A stretch of 64,000 nucleotides of DNA from the NCBI GenBank assembly GCA_964592595.1, contig CAZQFH010000015.1, forward strand, positions 1-64,000, written 5' to 3'. Both the position numbers and the translations under genes were made by a program. Each line of letters starts with the position of its first letter. Within the stretch, counting starts at the first letter, position 1. The notes below the pieces were generated by a model, which was given only the letters and a program-made list of their open reading frames with translations, was not told where the DNA came from and made no database searches. Shown piece by piece: positions 45,750-55,508 of the stretch. The stretch comes from UBA5536 sp964592595. Its GTDB lineage: Bacteria > Bacteroidota > Bacteroidia > Bacteroidales > F082.

Positions 45750-46223
45750 TTAACTTAAAGCTGCCAAAGCTTCCACAACATGCTGCTTTGCATATAGCTG
45801 AGAGTTGAAAACGTGAACACATTCTCCTGCTTTATTAAAAACATAAGTCACACGTCCGGGCAATAAGCCCAGCATACTTTTGGGCACACCAAACAATTTC
45901 CGCACCTTGTTATCCGGATCGCTAAGCAAATCGAATGAAAGCTTATATTTTGAAGCAAAATCACTGTGTTTTTGCACGCTATCTGCGCTGATTCCAAATA
46001 CTATTATATCATTATCTACAAACTCCTCGTAATGATCCCTAAAAGCACAGGCCTCTGCTGTGCAGCCCGGTGTATCATCTTTGGGATAGAAATAAACCAC
46101 CATCGCTTTCGTCCCGATAAGATTGGAAGGTGAGATCCAATCTCCTTTCTGATTTAATAAGGTGAATAAAGGCAATTTATCACCAGGTTGAATAACAGAC
46201 ATAACACAAAAATTATTATTCAT
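45750..46223 (-). CDS. bcp: Thiol peroxidase of the Bcp/PrxQ family
   Basis: A peroxiredoxin that reduces peroxides using thioredoxin. It is 157 residues from the first ATG. The PrxQ signature is DDTPGCTAEACAFRDHYEEF, with peroxidatic and resolving cysteines five apart. ATG 46223 overlaps the TAA of the preceding gene as TAATG, which favours coupled translation from it; MSVIQPGDKLPLF from the inner ATG at 46202 is closer to the family N-terminus and is an alternative. It is second in a two-gene unit with the epimerase. Confidence 0.95.
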   Translation of the reverse strand: MNNNFCVMSVIQPGDKLPLFTLLNQKGDWISPSNLIGTKAMVVYFYPKDDTPGCTAEACAFRDHYEEFVDNDIIVFGISADSVQKHSDFASKYKLSFDLLSDPDNKVRKLFGVPKSMLGLLPGRVTYVFNKAGECVHVFNSQLYAKQHVVEALAALS

Positions 46224-47137
46224 TAAGAACCGATCACATGCCGCAGCGCTGTTTCAAGCTTAGCCGACTGAAATTGATAACCGGCCTGTAGCAATTTGTC
46301 AGGCACTACCGAGGCTCCCTTCAACAGCATTTCATCTGCCATTTGCCCCATAAAAAGCTTAAGTACGGCACCTGGAACAGGAAGCCAGGCCGGGCTTTTC
46401 ATGCTCGCACCGATAGCTTTTGCTAACTCACCCTGTCGCACTGGTAAAGGAGCTGTTAGGTTATAAGCGCCTTCAGATGTTTTATTAGCCAACAAAAACA
46501 ACATGGCACCAATCTGATCTTCGATATCGATCCATGACACCCATTGACGTCCCGAACCAATTTTTCCTCCCATATAAAACCGAAAGGGAAGCATCATTGG
46601 CTTTAGGGCACCACCATCAGCCGAAAGTACTATTCCTGTTCGCAGCAAGACCAATCGATCTGTAAAAGCCTTTAGATTTTCTGCAGCTACTTCCCATGCT
46701 GTGGTGAGATCAGCAAGATAGCCTTCTCCAGCGGCATCTGATTCTGCAAAAATCTTTTCGTCGTGAAAACCATAATAACCAATAGCAGAGGCCTGCATGA
46801 TTATACTGAAACGCAAATTTGCTTGCCGCAAGAGTGCACTAAGCTTGAGAATAGGTTCCACCCGACTTTTAAGGAGTACTTCCTTTCGCTTAGCAGACCA
46901 TGGTGCATCAGCAATTCCAGCTCCGGAGAGGTTTATAAGGGCATCGCTGTTTTCGAGAGCAGCAAAAAGCTGTTCTTCGGGCTGGCTCCAGCTCAGTATC
47001 TGAAAACCCGCACCTTCAAATTGCTTGCGCGCCTCCTCGGGCCGTCGGGTGAGCAACACAATATCGTTTTTGCCGGCCAGTCGCTTCAGCAAAGCGCTTC
47101 CTATTAAACCAGTTCCACCTGCTACTACTAATTTCAT
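46223..47137 (-). CDS. TIGR01777 family NAD-dependent epimerase/dehydratase
   Basis: A 304-residue short-chain-dehydrogenase-like protein of the YfcH/SulA (TIGR01777) family. The Rossmann loop VVAGGTGLIGSALLKRL opens the protein, followed by LINLSGAGIADAPWSAKRKEVLLKSRVEPILKL and MQASAIGYYG, with LRTGIVLSADGGALKPMMLPF and a C-terminal DUF1731-type segment. The reaction is not known for the family. It overlaps bcp by one base and is separated from the MATE gene by 160 bases of divergent promoter DNA. Confidence 0.9.
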   Translation of the reverse strand: MKLVVAGGTGLIGSALLKRLAGKNDIVLLTRRPEEARKQFEGAGFQILSWSQPEEQLFAALENSDALINLSGAGIADAPWSAKRKEVLLKSRVEPILKLSALLRQANLRFSIIMQASAIGYYGFHDEKIFAESDAAGEGYLADLTTAWEVAAENLKAFTDRLVLLRTGIVLSADGGALKPMMLPFRFYMGGKIGSGRQWVSWIDIEDQIGAMLFLLANKTSEGAYNLTAPLPVRQGELAKAIGASMKSPAWLPVPGAVLKLFMGQMADEMLLKGASVVPDKLLQAGYQFQSAKLETALRHVIGS

Positions 47138-47270
47138 TTCGTTGCGTTTACATCAAAAACACATTTAAAGCACTTTTGTTTGAAAGTTATCCGATACTAC
47201 AAGCTTTTAATTATATAAACAAATGAAGGTTGCTGCGCTGAAGCCATGCCAAACTTCGCCGCAATTCGAT

Positions 47271-47278
47271 TACCTTTG
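47271..47278 (+). promoter_or_regulatory. Candidate MATE gene promoter -7 box
   Basis: TACCTTTG matches TAnnTTTG, 21 bases before the GTG start at 47299. Confidence 0.48.
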
Positions 47279-47298
47279 CACTGCAATTACGCCGCACA

Positions 47299-48630
47299 GT
47301 GAAACCAAATATTTCCTACAATCGCATTTGGAGCATCGCTTACCCAATAATACTGGGCAGCGTTGCACAAAACCTTATCAACGTTACCGATACTGCCTTT
47401 CTTGGTCGCGTGGGTGAAATAGCTTTGGGTGCTTCTGCTTTGGGAGGCATGTTTTATCTGGTGCTGATCATGCTGGGACTTGGTTTTGGCACCGGAGCTC
47501 AAATAATTATTGCACGTCGCTTCGGAGAAGGGAAAAACAATCAGATTGGCAAAACTTTTGTACATGCCTTTTACTTTATGTTTCCGCTTGCAATAGTGGC
47601 TTTTTTAATCCTTTTATTTTTTAGCAGCCAGATACTCAGACCACTAGTAAGCTCCGATGCCATTTACGAAGCCAGTGTCAGGTTTCTTGATTACAGACTT
47701 TATGGTTTATTTTTTGCTTTTGGCCAGATTCTTTTTCGATCTTTTTATATCGGGATAGCCCGCACGCAGATCATTACCTGGAGCACGCTGGTTATGGCTG
47801 TAGTAAATATCGCCCTTGATTATGCGCTTATTTTTGGCCATTGGGGATTCCCCGAAATGGGAATAGAAGGGGCTGCACTGGCTTCGGTGATTGCTGAAGG
47901 AATAGCGCTCGCATTTTTACTTATAAATACACAATACCGAAAACATCCGGCCAAATATCAATTGTATCAGTTTGGCATTTGGGATAAAGATCTGTTTGTG
48001 AGAACTTTTAAACTGGCAGGACCAATAATGCTCCAAAACTTTCTTTCGCTGGGTGTTTGGTTTGCTTTCTTTCTGTTAGTCGAAAAATTGGGCGAGCAAG
48101 CTCTTGCAATATCTAATATCATCCGAAGTGTTTATGTAGTTTTGATGATCCCTATTTGGGGATTTGCATCAGCCTCCAATTCTCTTGTGAGTTACCTCAT
48201 CGGAATGCAATATCCACAATTGATATTTAAACTATTGAAGCGCATCCTGGTGCTTTGTGCAGGAGGCGTGATATTACTTATACTTCTTAGCATATTTTTC
48301 CCTCAGGCCATTCTCAGCATTTACACCAACGATCCAAACCTGATTGTAAACAGCATCCCTGTTTTACAAGTAGTAAACATAAGCGCCATTGCACTGGCAT
48401 TTGGCTTTGTATTATTTAATGGTGTACTTGGCACAGGCAAAACAAACGTCTCCTTCGTTATTGAGTTGATCGTGCTGGGTTTTTACATTTTCTATGTGTA
48501 TAACCTGGTGAGTTATTTCAACGCAGATGTTACACTTGTTTGGACTTCAGAAATCATTTATGGCCTAATGCTGAGCCTCTTATCAGGACTTTATCTTAAA
48601 AAAGGTAAGTGGCTTAGTTCTAAAGTTTAG
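47299..48630 (+). CDS. MATE-family multidrug/Na+ antiporter
   Basis: A 443-residue inner-membrane exporter with twelve predicted helices. The N-terminal repeat has IWSIAYPIILGSVAQNLINVTDTAFLGRVGEIALGASALGG, the family start, and the C-terminal half repeats as FVRTFKLAGPIMLQNFLSLGVWFAFF. Substrates are usually cationic drugs exchanged for Na+ or H+. The start is GTG; the reading begins at the family's usual place. Its TAG stop directly abuts the stop of the convergent DUF3352-like gene. Confidence 0.93.
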   Translation: MKPNISYNRIWSIAYPIILGSVAQNLINVTDTAFLGRVGEIALGASALGGMFYLVLIMLGLGFGTGAQIIIARRFGEGKNNQIGKTFVHAFYFMFPLAIVAFLILLFFSSQILRPLVSSDAIYEASVRFLDYRLYGLFFAFGQILFRSFYIGIARTQIITWSTLVMAVVNIALDYALIFGHWGFPEMGIEGAALASVIAEGIALAFLLINTQYRKHPAKYQLYQFGIWDKDLFVRTFKLAGPIMLQNFLSLGVWFAFFLLVEKLGEQALAISNIIRSVYVVLMIPIWGFASASNSLVSYLIGMQYPQLIFKLLKRILVLCAGGVILLILLSIFFPQAILSIYTNDPNLIVNSIPVLQVVNISAIALAFGFVLFNGVLGTGKTNVSFVIELIVLGFYIFYVYNLVSYFNADVTLVWTSEIIYGLMLSLLSGLYLKKGKWLSSKV

Positions 48631-51303
48631 TTAATAGATCACATAATTATATAAGGTATTCCCCACTCCGGTAAGCAGATTTATCTCCTCACTATCATGA
48701 AGACTTCCAACAGCAAAAGGAGTTTCGCCGGTGAGTCCTGAGGAAATAATCATCTTACCATTCTTATCAATCAGGTAAATCTCGCGTGATGCCTCCGAAA
48801 CAATACCAAGTAATCGTTTACGCTTGGTGATATTAAAAAAACGAGGCTTTGTTACAATCGTATTCTTAAACGAGAAACGAAATAAATCCTTTTTGAAACG
48901 ATCGAAAATATGGAGTTCATCACCGTCAAGGTAAATAAAATCAGTATTCCCATCCTGATTAAAGTCCTCATAAATAAAGAAATGATCGGCATTGAATTGT
49001 CCAAAATCAGTAGTTGACAATTGTCCTGATGAGGACACATATAACAACTTGCCCTGCTTATCACTGGTAAGCAGGATACCTTTGCTATTTGTTTTGTTCA
49101 GGTAGAAATCGGCATGAACCGACTTCTCAAGTTTTCCTCTGGGACTTATCCTCACATTTCCCCTTCGGTCAACAATTCTCACGTTGCCCTTAATATCTGT
49201 GATAATGATATAATCTTTTCCGGCTGCTATAAGACGCTCTACCTGTTTGGTAACAATTTCGAGCGATCGCGGCTTTTGCCAGCCATCTACCTGGCGGCCA
49301 TTCAATTCATAATTATACGTTAGCTTATCGGCACAGGAAACCAAAATACGATAATCTTTTCGGTTGTTATAATCAAAAACCGCAATACCATTAGTCGCCT
49401 GCGATCGAAGCTTCACTGGATATCCTGCTACATTACTCCCGTTTCGGTCAATTAAATGCAGGTAATTAGCCGTATTGAACAAAAACTGAAACTTGCCGTT
49501 TTTGTAATAATCCACTACAAAAACCTCACTGATAGGTGTTTCCGAAAGTTTTTTCTTCCAAATTACCTCCCCTTCCGGATTGATGAGATAAAGCTGGTTT
49601 TCAGCATCAAACACGATAAGATTGTATTTGGAAGTTACATGATCTTCAACGATATGAGGCTTCCCGACCATGGGATGCTCCAACTCCGTTTTCCAGGCTA
49701 CTAAACTCTCCTCTTTGTAGTTAGGATTATGTTTGAGGGTCATACTTTGATAGACCATTTCATTGAAACTGGTAAACTGCACCGCAAAAGCCTCAAATTC
49801 ACCAAAAACCTGCTGATTGCGTTTAAGCTGATACCTGAGCTGATTAGATCCAAAAGATTCATGCAATGGCAGACCGTCACGCAAATTCAAGTAAAGGCTA
49901 ATATTGGCCTGGTCTAACATATTTTGCCTGAAACGCTTAAAATTATCGTTCATATCCAAGGTGCGCCCCGAACGATAAAGATGCAACATTTCTTCGAGAA
50001 GTGAAGAATCGTCGGCAATAAGCAAATACTGATCTGTGATGAGGTAATAACGCCCGGCAGGTTTACTAAAAACCTTCCCGAAAATTTTACCCGTAAAAGA
50101 TATTGGATTCAGCTGATGAATCACTGCATTTTCAACCTTGCGCGAATTTCTTCCGCCTGCAACCTGCGCCAGCCGACTCATAAAACGCTCTGCCAGCTGC
50201 TCCTGCTCCAGTCGTGCCACAAACACAGGTTGATTCGAAATGCCACTATAAACCAATCCCAGCTCTCCACTTAATGCAGGTAAAAGCTCTTCACGGATAT
50301 TCAGCCCAGAACGCTTCTCAAAATCACTCACTACTGTGCTATTGGCAGTGCGTTCCCAAAAAGTCTTAAAGTCCTCAACATTAATAGTCAACAAGATACG
50401 ACTCGAATAAGGTAGCAAATTATAAAGGGTGCTGATTCCGGCATTGAGCCCTCGGAGATGATATAAAAAATCACCGCTATCGGCAAGCGCATAACCATTA
50501 AGCAAAACATCCTGTTCTTTAACAAGCACATCCAAAGCCGACCAAGTTGCCAGATCGCTAACAAAATCTTTTACCTCTTTGGCATAATCATCGGCGGCAT
50601 TCGCTCCCAAAAGATCCGCCAGAAAATTGTATTGTAAATACACATAAGCCTCAGCAGCCTGTCCTTTTGTGTTTTCCAACTTTCGCAAAGCCGGCTTTTT
50701 ATTGAGTGCTTCTCCCTTTTTTAATGTTAGCAGGGCTTTATCGATCAATGTTTTATCAAAACTTCCAATCAATAAACCATTTTCAATCGCAAAAGCATAT
50801 TGCTTTCCCTCAGCAGCATCCACTAACAACGAACTTTCGAAGTTTTGCCGACCGCGCTCAATAAGCTCTATTTTCCCCGAAAATTTACTTTGCAATGCCG
50901 AGCGAATCTGATGCATTTTGAGCCGATTTCCAACTTCTGCTACGAGCAGAAATCCATAGGATTCGCCCTGCCTGTGCAGCGAAAGCAAGATTTTCTGCTT
51001 ACCAATAAACGATTTAAATTCTTGATTATCTGAAAATAACGAATCGACCCATTGCAAATTTTGTTCTATTCGTGCTAGTGCATCAACTTTTTTAAGGATT
51101 GGCCAAAATGTAGTTTGATCAGTAAGTTTATCCCAAAGCGCACCCGGTTCGGGCCATTCCATAACAAGCATGGCATCCTCCGGAACTGCAAGCCAAACAT
51201 CAGCCTGCTCCTGCTGACTCTGCCTCATGAAATACAGCAGAAACAAAATACCTGACAATAAAACTATTACACCTAAATAAAATGTGAGTTTCCCTATTTG
51301 CAT
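48631..51303 (-). CDS. Large membrane-anchored DUF3352-like protein with C-terminal beta-propeller
   Basis: An 890-residue protein of unknown function. A single helix at about 6-26 (FYLGVIVLLSGILFLLYFM) anchors it. Residues about 35-560 show DUF3352-type features (VPEDAMLVMEWPEPGALWDKL, LSGELGLVYSG). Residues about 575-890 consist of repeated short beta strands ending in hydrophobic-Asp-Xaa-Asn/Gly turns (KYNLIVFDAENQLYLINPEGEVIWKK, EDFNQDGNTDFIYLDGDELHIF), indicating a PQQ- or FG-GAP-like beta-propeller. It is probably exposed to the periplasm. It has a TATCTTTG box upstream, is monocistronic, and is followed head-on by the MATE gene. Confidence 0.75.
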   Translation of the reverse strand: MQIGKLTFYLGVIVLLSGILFLLYFMRQSQQEQADVWLAVPEDAMLVMEWPEPGALWDKLTDQTTFWPILKKVDALARIEQNLQWVDSLFSDNQEFKSFIGKQKILLSLHRQGESYGFLLVAEVGNRLKMHQIRSALQSKFSGKIELIERGRQNFESSLLVDAAEGKQYAFAIENGLLIGSFDKTLIDKALLTLKKGEALNKKPALRKLENTKGQAAEAYVYLQYNFLADLLGANAADDYAKEVKDFVSDLATWSALDVLVKEQDVLLNGYALADSGDFLYHLRGLNAGISTLYNLLPYSSRILLTINVEDFKTFWERTANSTVVSDFEKRSGLNIREELLPALSGELGLVYSGISNQPVFVARLEQEQLAERFMSRLAQVAGGRNSRKVENAVIHQLNPISFTGKIFGKVFSKPAGRYYLITDQYLLIADDSSLLEEMLHLYRSGRTLDMNDNFKRFRQNMLDQANISLYLNLRDGLPLHESFGSNQLRYQLKRNQQVFGEFEAFAVQFTSFNEMVYQSMTLKHNPNYKEESLVAWKTELEHPMVGKPHIVEDHVTSKYNLIVFDAENQLYLINPEGEVIWKKKLSETPISEVFVVDYYKNGKFQFLFNTANYLHLIDRNGSNVAGYPVKLRSQATNGIAVFDYNNRKDYRILVSCADKLTYNYELNGRQVDGWQKPRSLEIVTKQVERLIAAGKDYIIITDIKGNVRIVDRRGNVRISPRGKLEKSVHADFYLNKTNSKGILLTSDKQGKLLYVSSSGQLSTTDFGQFNADHFFIYEDFNQDGNTDFIYLDGDELHIFDRFKKDLFRFSFKNTIVTKPRFFNITKRKRLLGIVSEASREIYLIDKNGKMIISSGLTGETPFAVGSLHDSEEINLLTGVGNTLYNYVIY

Positions 51304-51328
51304 GACCTGTTTCGATATTAAGAAACTT

Positions 51329-51336
51329 CAAAGATA
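51329..51336 (-). promoter_or_regulatory. Candidate DUF3352-like gene promoter -7 box
   Basis: It reads TATCTTTG on the minus strand and leaves a leader of about 20-25 bases before the ATG at 51303. Confidence 0.48.
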
Positions 51337-51416
51337 CTTCAGAAAATTTATAAAATATGCAGGATCAATAGCAGTCTTCAACAACTGACTGTTGATAGCT
51401 TGGGGCGGTAAATGTC

Positions 51417-52016
51417 TTAAAAATCTAGCCGGGTTTGCATCCCGTGATTAAAACTTTTGCGGTGCAATGGGCTCAAGCCAAATTGCGCAATAGCAAATTT
51501 ATGTGCTGGAGTGGGATAACCTTTATTGCGATTCCATGCATACTGAGGGAAATCTGCATGAGCTTTCAGCATCAATTCGTCACGATGCGTTTTTGCCAAT
51601 ATCGAAGCAGCCGCAATTGATTGATACAAAGCATCGCCACTTATAATACAATGAAAAGGAATTTGTTGATAGGGGTTGAAGCGATTACCATCTATCAGCA
51701 AGTGTTGTGGCTTCTGAGCAAGCTGATCTAATGCGCGATGCATTGCCAAAAAACTGGCTTGCAGAATGTTTATTGCATCAATTTCTTCAGGCGTAGCCAA
51801 ACCTATTCCCCAACATAATGCCTCTTGCCGAATCATCTGGCTTAAGGTATTCCTGACATTTGGATTTAGTTTCTTGGAATCGTTAAGACCGGGATAGACC
51901 TTCTTTGAATCTAATATCACCGCCGCAGCCACCACAGGACCAGCAAGGCAACCACGGCCAGCTTCATCGCAGCCGGCCTCCAGTAAATGTTGATTAAAAA
52001 ATGCTTTTAAAGCCAT
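51417..52016 (-). CDS. rnhB: Ribonuclease HII
   Basis: It cleaves RNA in RNA/DNA hybrids and removes misincorporated ribonucleotides. It has 199 residues. The catalytic block EAGCDEAGRGCLAGPVVAAAVIL carries D17 and E18, with further family elements LIDGNRF and SIAAASILAKTHRDELM. The start at 52016 gives the usual short N-terminus, so the 23-base overlap with the end of the upstream membrane-protein gene is real rather than a start-site error. It is part of a purD-DUF6427-rnhB unit. Confidence 0.95.
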   Translation of the reverse strand: MALKAFFNQHLLEAGCDEAGRGCLAGPVVAAAVILDSKKVYPGLNDSKKLNPNVRNTLSQMIRQEALCWGIGLATPEEIDAINILQASFLAMHRALDQLAQKPQHLLIDGNRFNPYQQIPFHCIISGDALYQSIAAASILAKTHRDELMLKAHADFPQYAWNRNKGYPTPAHKFAIAQFGLSPLHRKSFNHGMQTRLDF

Positions 52017-53001
52017 CAGGTAAGAGTTGAAAATAATGGTTTAGAGCCATGGCAAACATCATCGCGTAAAGCCAAATCGTGCGAAATCGCAGTTTATAAC
52101 CATAAGCCAAATCGTACGACCAAAAAACAGCGAGTGGAATTAGAACCAAAGCATGAATTTGAGCAGGTTTCCAGAAAAATAAAAACAAGCATGCAATAAG
52201 AAGTAAATTGGTCATGCTAACCTTTTTTCGCAATCCAAGATTACGCTCGCTTTCGGCTGTCCAAACAAAAACGAAAGCCCGAAACGAGATTAAAACCAAG
52301 ATTGCAAGCGCCAACCAATCGGTGAGGATAAAATTTCTGAAGAAAATAAATTCGGGCAAGCCGATGGCAAACTCAAAAGCCGCATAAAACTCAGGAAGGG
52401 AATCTGTTAAAAAATACCAGCTCCACAAAAAATATAAGGGAGTTAAAAATCCCATAAAAGCAGCAGCTAAATTGCGCCAATCAAATTGAAGTGCAATCAC
52501 CAAACCAATTATTAACCAAAAAAATAACACAAAAGCAGGCGGATAGAACAGACCTGCCAAGGCAACAAAAAAACCTGCATTGAACACAAAAAACACAGCT
52601 TCTCTTTTATCGTAAATCAAAAATAGCATGTGTAAAGCTGCCATCACAAACAAGGCTGCTGGTAATAGCTGATAAAAATTTGTGATTGCCGGACTAAAGC
52701 TAAACATCAACACATAAGCCAATGCTCCTGAAAATCCATTACGGGCAATGAGCAGATTAGATGCTAAAACCCCATTGAAGTAAAAAGCCTGCAAAAGCAA
52801 TAATACCAGTGCTAAGAGTGTCGCAACAAAAGGAAATCGAATAAGCCATTTCGCAAGCGGCTCAAACAACAAACCGCCTCCCGAATTTGAAATCTGTAGT
52901 TCTGAGGCATTTATTAATGACGGAAGCCACATCACCAAAGCAATGATCGTAACCACAAGATATTGTGCTGCAAAACTCGATCTGAAAAACCTGATTAACA
53001 T
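51994..53001 (-). CDS. Polytopic membrane protein, DUF6427-like
   Basis: A 335-residue inner-membrane protein with about nine or ten hydrophobic helices and short loops, starting MLIRFFRSSFAAQYLVVTIIALVMWLPSLI. It resembles the Bacteroidota-specific DUF6427 family by its N-terminus and length. No catalytic motif is visible and no function is known. It begins one base after purD ends and overlaps rnhB by 23 bases, so it sits inside a housekeeping operon. Confidence 0.75.
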   Translation of the reverse strand: MLIRFFRSSFAAQYLVVTIIALVMWLPSLINASELQISNSGGGLLFEPLAKWLIRFPFVATLLALVLLLLQAFYFNGVLASNLLIARNGFSGALAYVLMFSFSPAITNFYQLLPAALFVMAALHMLFLIYDKREAVFFVFNAGFFVALAGLFYPPAFVLFFWLIIGLVIALQFDWRNLAAAFMGFLTPLYFLWSWYFLTDSLPEFYAAFEFAIGLPEFIFFRNFILTDWLALAILVLISFRAFVFVWTAESERNLGLRKKVSMTNLLLIACLFLFFWKPAQIHALVLIPLAVFWSYDLAYGYKLRFRTIWLYAMMFAMALNHYFQLLPDGFKSIF

Positions 53002-53002
53002 A

Positions 53003-54292
53003 TCATTTCTTGTATGCTATCAGATCTTCACCAATATCCTTACGATAGGATGCCGCCGAAAATTGTACCTTGTTAATGTTTTTATAAACTGTTTTTCGCG
53101 CACTTTCGATGGCGTAATCCAGCGCCGTTAGCGCAAATACGCGCCCTCCGCTGGTTTTCACACCATCGGAGTCCACGTCAATACTAGTTCCGGCATGAAA
53201 AACCACACATTCCTTGGTTGCATCAAGTCCGGTCACCGGGAATCCTTTTTTATATTTCGCCGGATACCCGCCCGAAACCATCACGACAGTAACTGCATGC
53301 CTGTCGTCTGTTTCAAGTGTTTGATCACTAAGGTTACCATTCCAGGCAGCCAGTAATAATGCAAGCATATCAGATTGAATGCGCGGTAAAATGCATTCTG
53401 CTTCCGGATCGCCCAGCCGAACGTTGTATTCAATCACAAAAGGATCCCCCTGCACATTCATCAAACCGATAAAAACAAAACCTTTGTAAGTAATTTTACG
53501 CTTTTTCAAACCCTCCATGGTTGGGATAATGATACGTTGTTCCACTTTCTCCATGAATTGCTTGTCAGCAAAAATAACAGGCGAAACGGCACCCATTCCG
53601 CCGGTATTGGGACCGGTATCGCCTTCTCCAATTCTTTTATAGTCTTTTGCCGAAGGCAGAATTTTATAGTTTTCACCATCTGTAAGCACAAAAACAGAAA
53701 GCTCAATACCGCTCAAAAACTGTTCGATTACGACTTTTTCGGAGGCCGTACCAAACTTACCTTCAAGCATGGCTTTCAACTCCTTTTCTGCTTCTTCGAG
53801 ACTGTGCAAAATCAGCACGCCTTTTCCGGCAGCAAGTCCATCGGCTTTAAGCACATAAGGAGCAGCAACACTACGCAGGTAATCGATTCCTTCACTCAAA
53901 TTTGCCTTATTCACCTCAAAAGCACTTGCCGTTGGAATGCCATTTTCGAGCATAAACTTTTTGGCATATGCCTTGCTACCCTCCAGTTTTGCTCCTTCCT
54001 TATCAGGACCAATAATCGCAATATGTTTCAGTTGTTCATCCTCTTCAAAAAAATCGACAATTCCAACTACAAGAGGCTGTTCAGGACCTACAACGACCAT
54101 TTTTATTTGTTCTTCTATGCAAATCCTGCGTAACCCTTCAAAATCATTGGCATCCACAGGAAGATTGGTTCCTACCTCGGCTGTGCCAGCATTTCCGGGT
54201 GCAAAAAAGAGCTTGTCGCATTGTTTACTATGGCTTATCTTCCATCCAAGGGCATGTTCGCGCCCTCCGGCTCCTATCACTAAAACATTCAT
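53003..54292 (-). CDS. purD: Phosphoribosylamine-glycine ligase (GAR synthetase)
   Basis: It performs the second step of purine synthesis, joining glycine to phosphoribosylamine with ATP. It has 429 residues. The N-domain begins MNVLVIGAGGREHALGWKI. The ATP-grasp elements are APYVLKADGLAAGKGVLI, GIELSVFVLTDGENY, GDTGPNTGGMGAVSPV and the metal-site EYNVRLGDPEAECILPR. It overlaps the upstream glycosyltransferase gene by four bases (ATGA) and is followed at once by the DUF6427-like gene. Confidence 0.97.
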   Translation of the reverse strand: MNVLVIGAGGREHALGWKISHSKQCDKLFFAPGNAGTAEVGTNLPVDANDFEGLRRICIEEQIKMVVVGPEQPLVVGIVDFFEEDEQLKHIAIIGPDKEGAKLEGSKAYAKKFMLENGIPTASAFEVNKANLSEGIDYLRSVAAPYVLKADGLAAGKGVLILHSLEEAEKELKAMLEGKFGTASEKVVIEQFLSGIELSVFVLTDGENYKILPSAKDYKRIGEGDTGPNTGGMGAVSPVIFADKQFMEKVEQRIIIPTMEGLKKRKITYKGFVFIGLMNVQGDPFVIEYNVRLGDPEAECILPRIQSDMLALLLAAWNGNLSDQTLETDDRHAVTVVMVSGGYPAKYKKGFPVTGLDATKECVVFHAGTSIDVDSDGVKTSGGRVFALTALDYAIESARKTVYKNINKVQFSAASYRKDIGEDLIAYKK

Positions 54293-55443
54293 GAGCTTAT
54301 AGATTTTTTTGATTCAGAAATCGTATTCAGCATACTTTGCCAAAGTTTTTGTGCAGCCTGATCCCAACTAAAAAGTTTTGCTCGCTCAAAACCTCTGACA
54401 ATCAATTCTTTTCTAAGATCAGGTTTTTCCACCAGTTGCTGCATAGCAGTGGCAATGGCTTTTTCGTTAAAAGGATCTATTAGCAGCGCTGCATTACCCG
54501 CCACCTCTGGCATTGCCGTAACATTAGCTGTTATTACAGGCACACCACATCGAAAAGCTTCCACAATGGGAATGCCAAAACCTTCAAAATAGGACACATA
54601 GGTAATTGCCAAAGCTGAAGCCGTTACCCGATGTAAATCTTCAGCGTTTAAACGCCCGCAAAAAACCACACGCGATTTATTTTTCATGCCTTCAAAAGCC
54701 TTGCGGATCGGTTCGGTCCACCACTTCTTTTCTCCAGCCACCATAAGCTTCACGGATGAATCGGATTGCCCGCAAAATTCATCAAAAGCCGTGAAAAGTC
54801 TTGCCAGGTTTTTGCGCGGATGCAGCGACCCTACAAATAAAAAATAGGGATGTCCATCAGTATATCTTGACCTCACAAGCATCTGTTCCTCATTCGAGAT
54901 CGGACTAAAACGCTCATTGGCACCATTGTAAACCACATCAACTTTTTCGGGGGCAATGCCATATTGCTTTACAATATCCTGTTTTGAAAAGTCAGAAACA
55001 GTCGCAATCCGTGTCGCTTTGCGTGCGAATCGCGGAAAAAAATAGCGATAATACCAACGAACCAAAAATGGCAGGTCATCAGGAAAATGCTCGAAATTGA
55101 GGTCGTGCATCACTGCCAAATCAGGTGTTTTACTCCCCAAACACAAATAGCCATCCGGCGAAAAGAAAAGATCAGGTTTAAGTTTTTTAAGAAACCGCTT
55201 TACCGACCACTCAAACCAAATGATAAATAAAAACGGATGACGCGCAGGAGGGCTCAGCACAACTGCTTTTACATTTTTACCAAACAAAAAGGAAGGATCC
55301 GGCTTTCGATCGAATATAAAATAAAACTCATCATCAGGGTGTTGAGAAACAATACGGATAAGGTTTTCGTAGGTAAACCATCCAATACCTTCCAGTTTAT
55401 TTTTTATTAATAATCGTGTATTTACTGCAATTTGAAGCCCCAT
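54289..55443 (-). CDS. Family 4-type glycosyltransferase
   Basis: A 384-residue GT-B glycosyltransferase of the GT4/group 1 type. ATG 55443 is taken as start, as MGLQIAVNTRLLIKNKLEGIGWFTYENL is a usual family opening; the longer frame from 55578 runs into the divergent promoter of the methyltransferase gene. Donor-site blocks are FLFVGSLHPRKNLARLFTAF, VVFCGRLNAEDLHRV and the EX7E segment VSYFEGFGIPIVEAF. It probably adds a sugar to the polysaccharide whose flippase, Wzz-like and polymerase genes diverge from it. The acceptor and sugar are unknown. Confidence 0.88.
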   Translation of the reverse strand: MGLQIAVNTRLLIKNKLEGIGWFTYENLIRIVSQHPDDEFYFIFDRKPDPSFLFGKNVKAVVLSPPARHPFLFIIWFEWSVKRFLKKLKPDLFFSPDGYLCLGSKTPDLAVMHDLNFEHFPDDLPFLVRWYYRYFFPRFARKATRIATVSDFSKQDIVKQYGIAPEKVDVVYNGANERFSPISNEEQMLVRSRYTDGHPYFLFVGSLHPRKNLARLFTAFDEFCGQSDSSVKLMVAGEKKWWTEPIRKAFEGMKNKSRVVFCGRLNAEDLHRVTASALAITYVSYFEGFGIPIVEAFRCGVPVITANVTAMPEVAGNAALLIDPFNEKAIATAMQQLVEKPDLRKELIVRGFERAKLFSWDQAAQKLWQSMLNTISESKKSISS

Positions 55444-55479
55444 AACTGCTTTTTGCCTTAGGAGGTAATAATTATCTGC

Positions 55480-55487
55480 TAACTTTG
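55480..55487 (+). promoter_or_regulatory. Candidate promoter -7 box of the polysaccharide gene run
   Basis: TAACTTTG matches TAnnTTTG, 22 bases before the FkbM methyltransferase ATG. A TTTG at 55452-55455 is slightly too far away (24 bases) for an ideal -33. Confidence 0.48.
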
Positions 55488-55508
55488 CCGCAAATATCAG
55501 AATTTTAA

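Noticed and set aside
53537..54133. 198-codon plus-strand open frame opposite purD
   Set aside because: purD is complete with all ATP-grasp motifs on the other strand; the frame is a shadow.
55457..55468. AGGAGG sequence on the plus strand resembling a Shine-Dalgarno
   Set aside because: No plus-strand start follows at the right distance; it lies about 45 bases before the FkbM ATG and before its -7 box.
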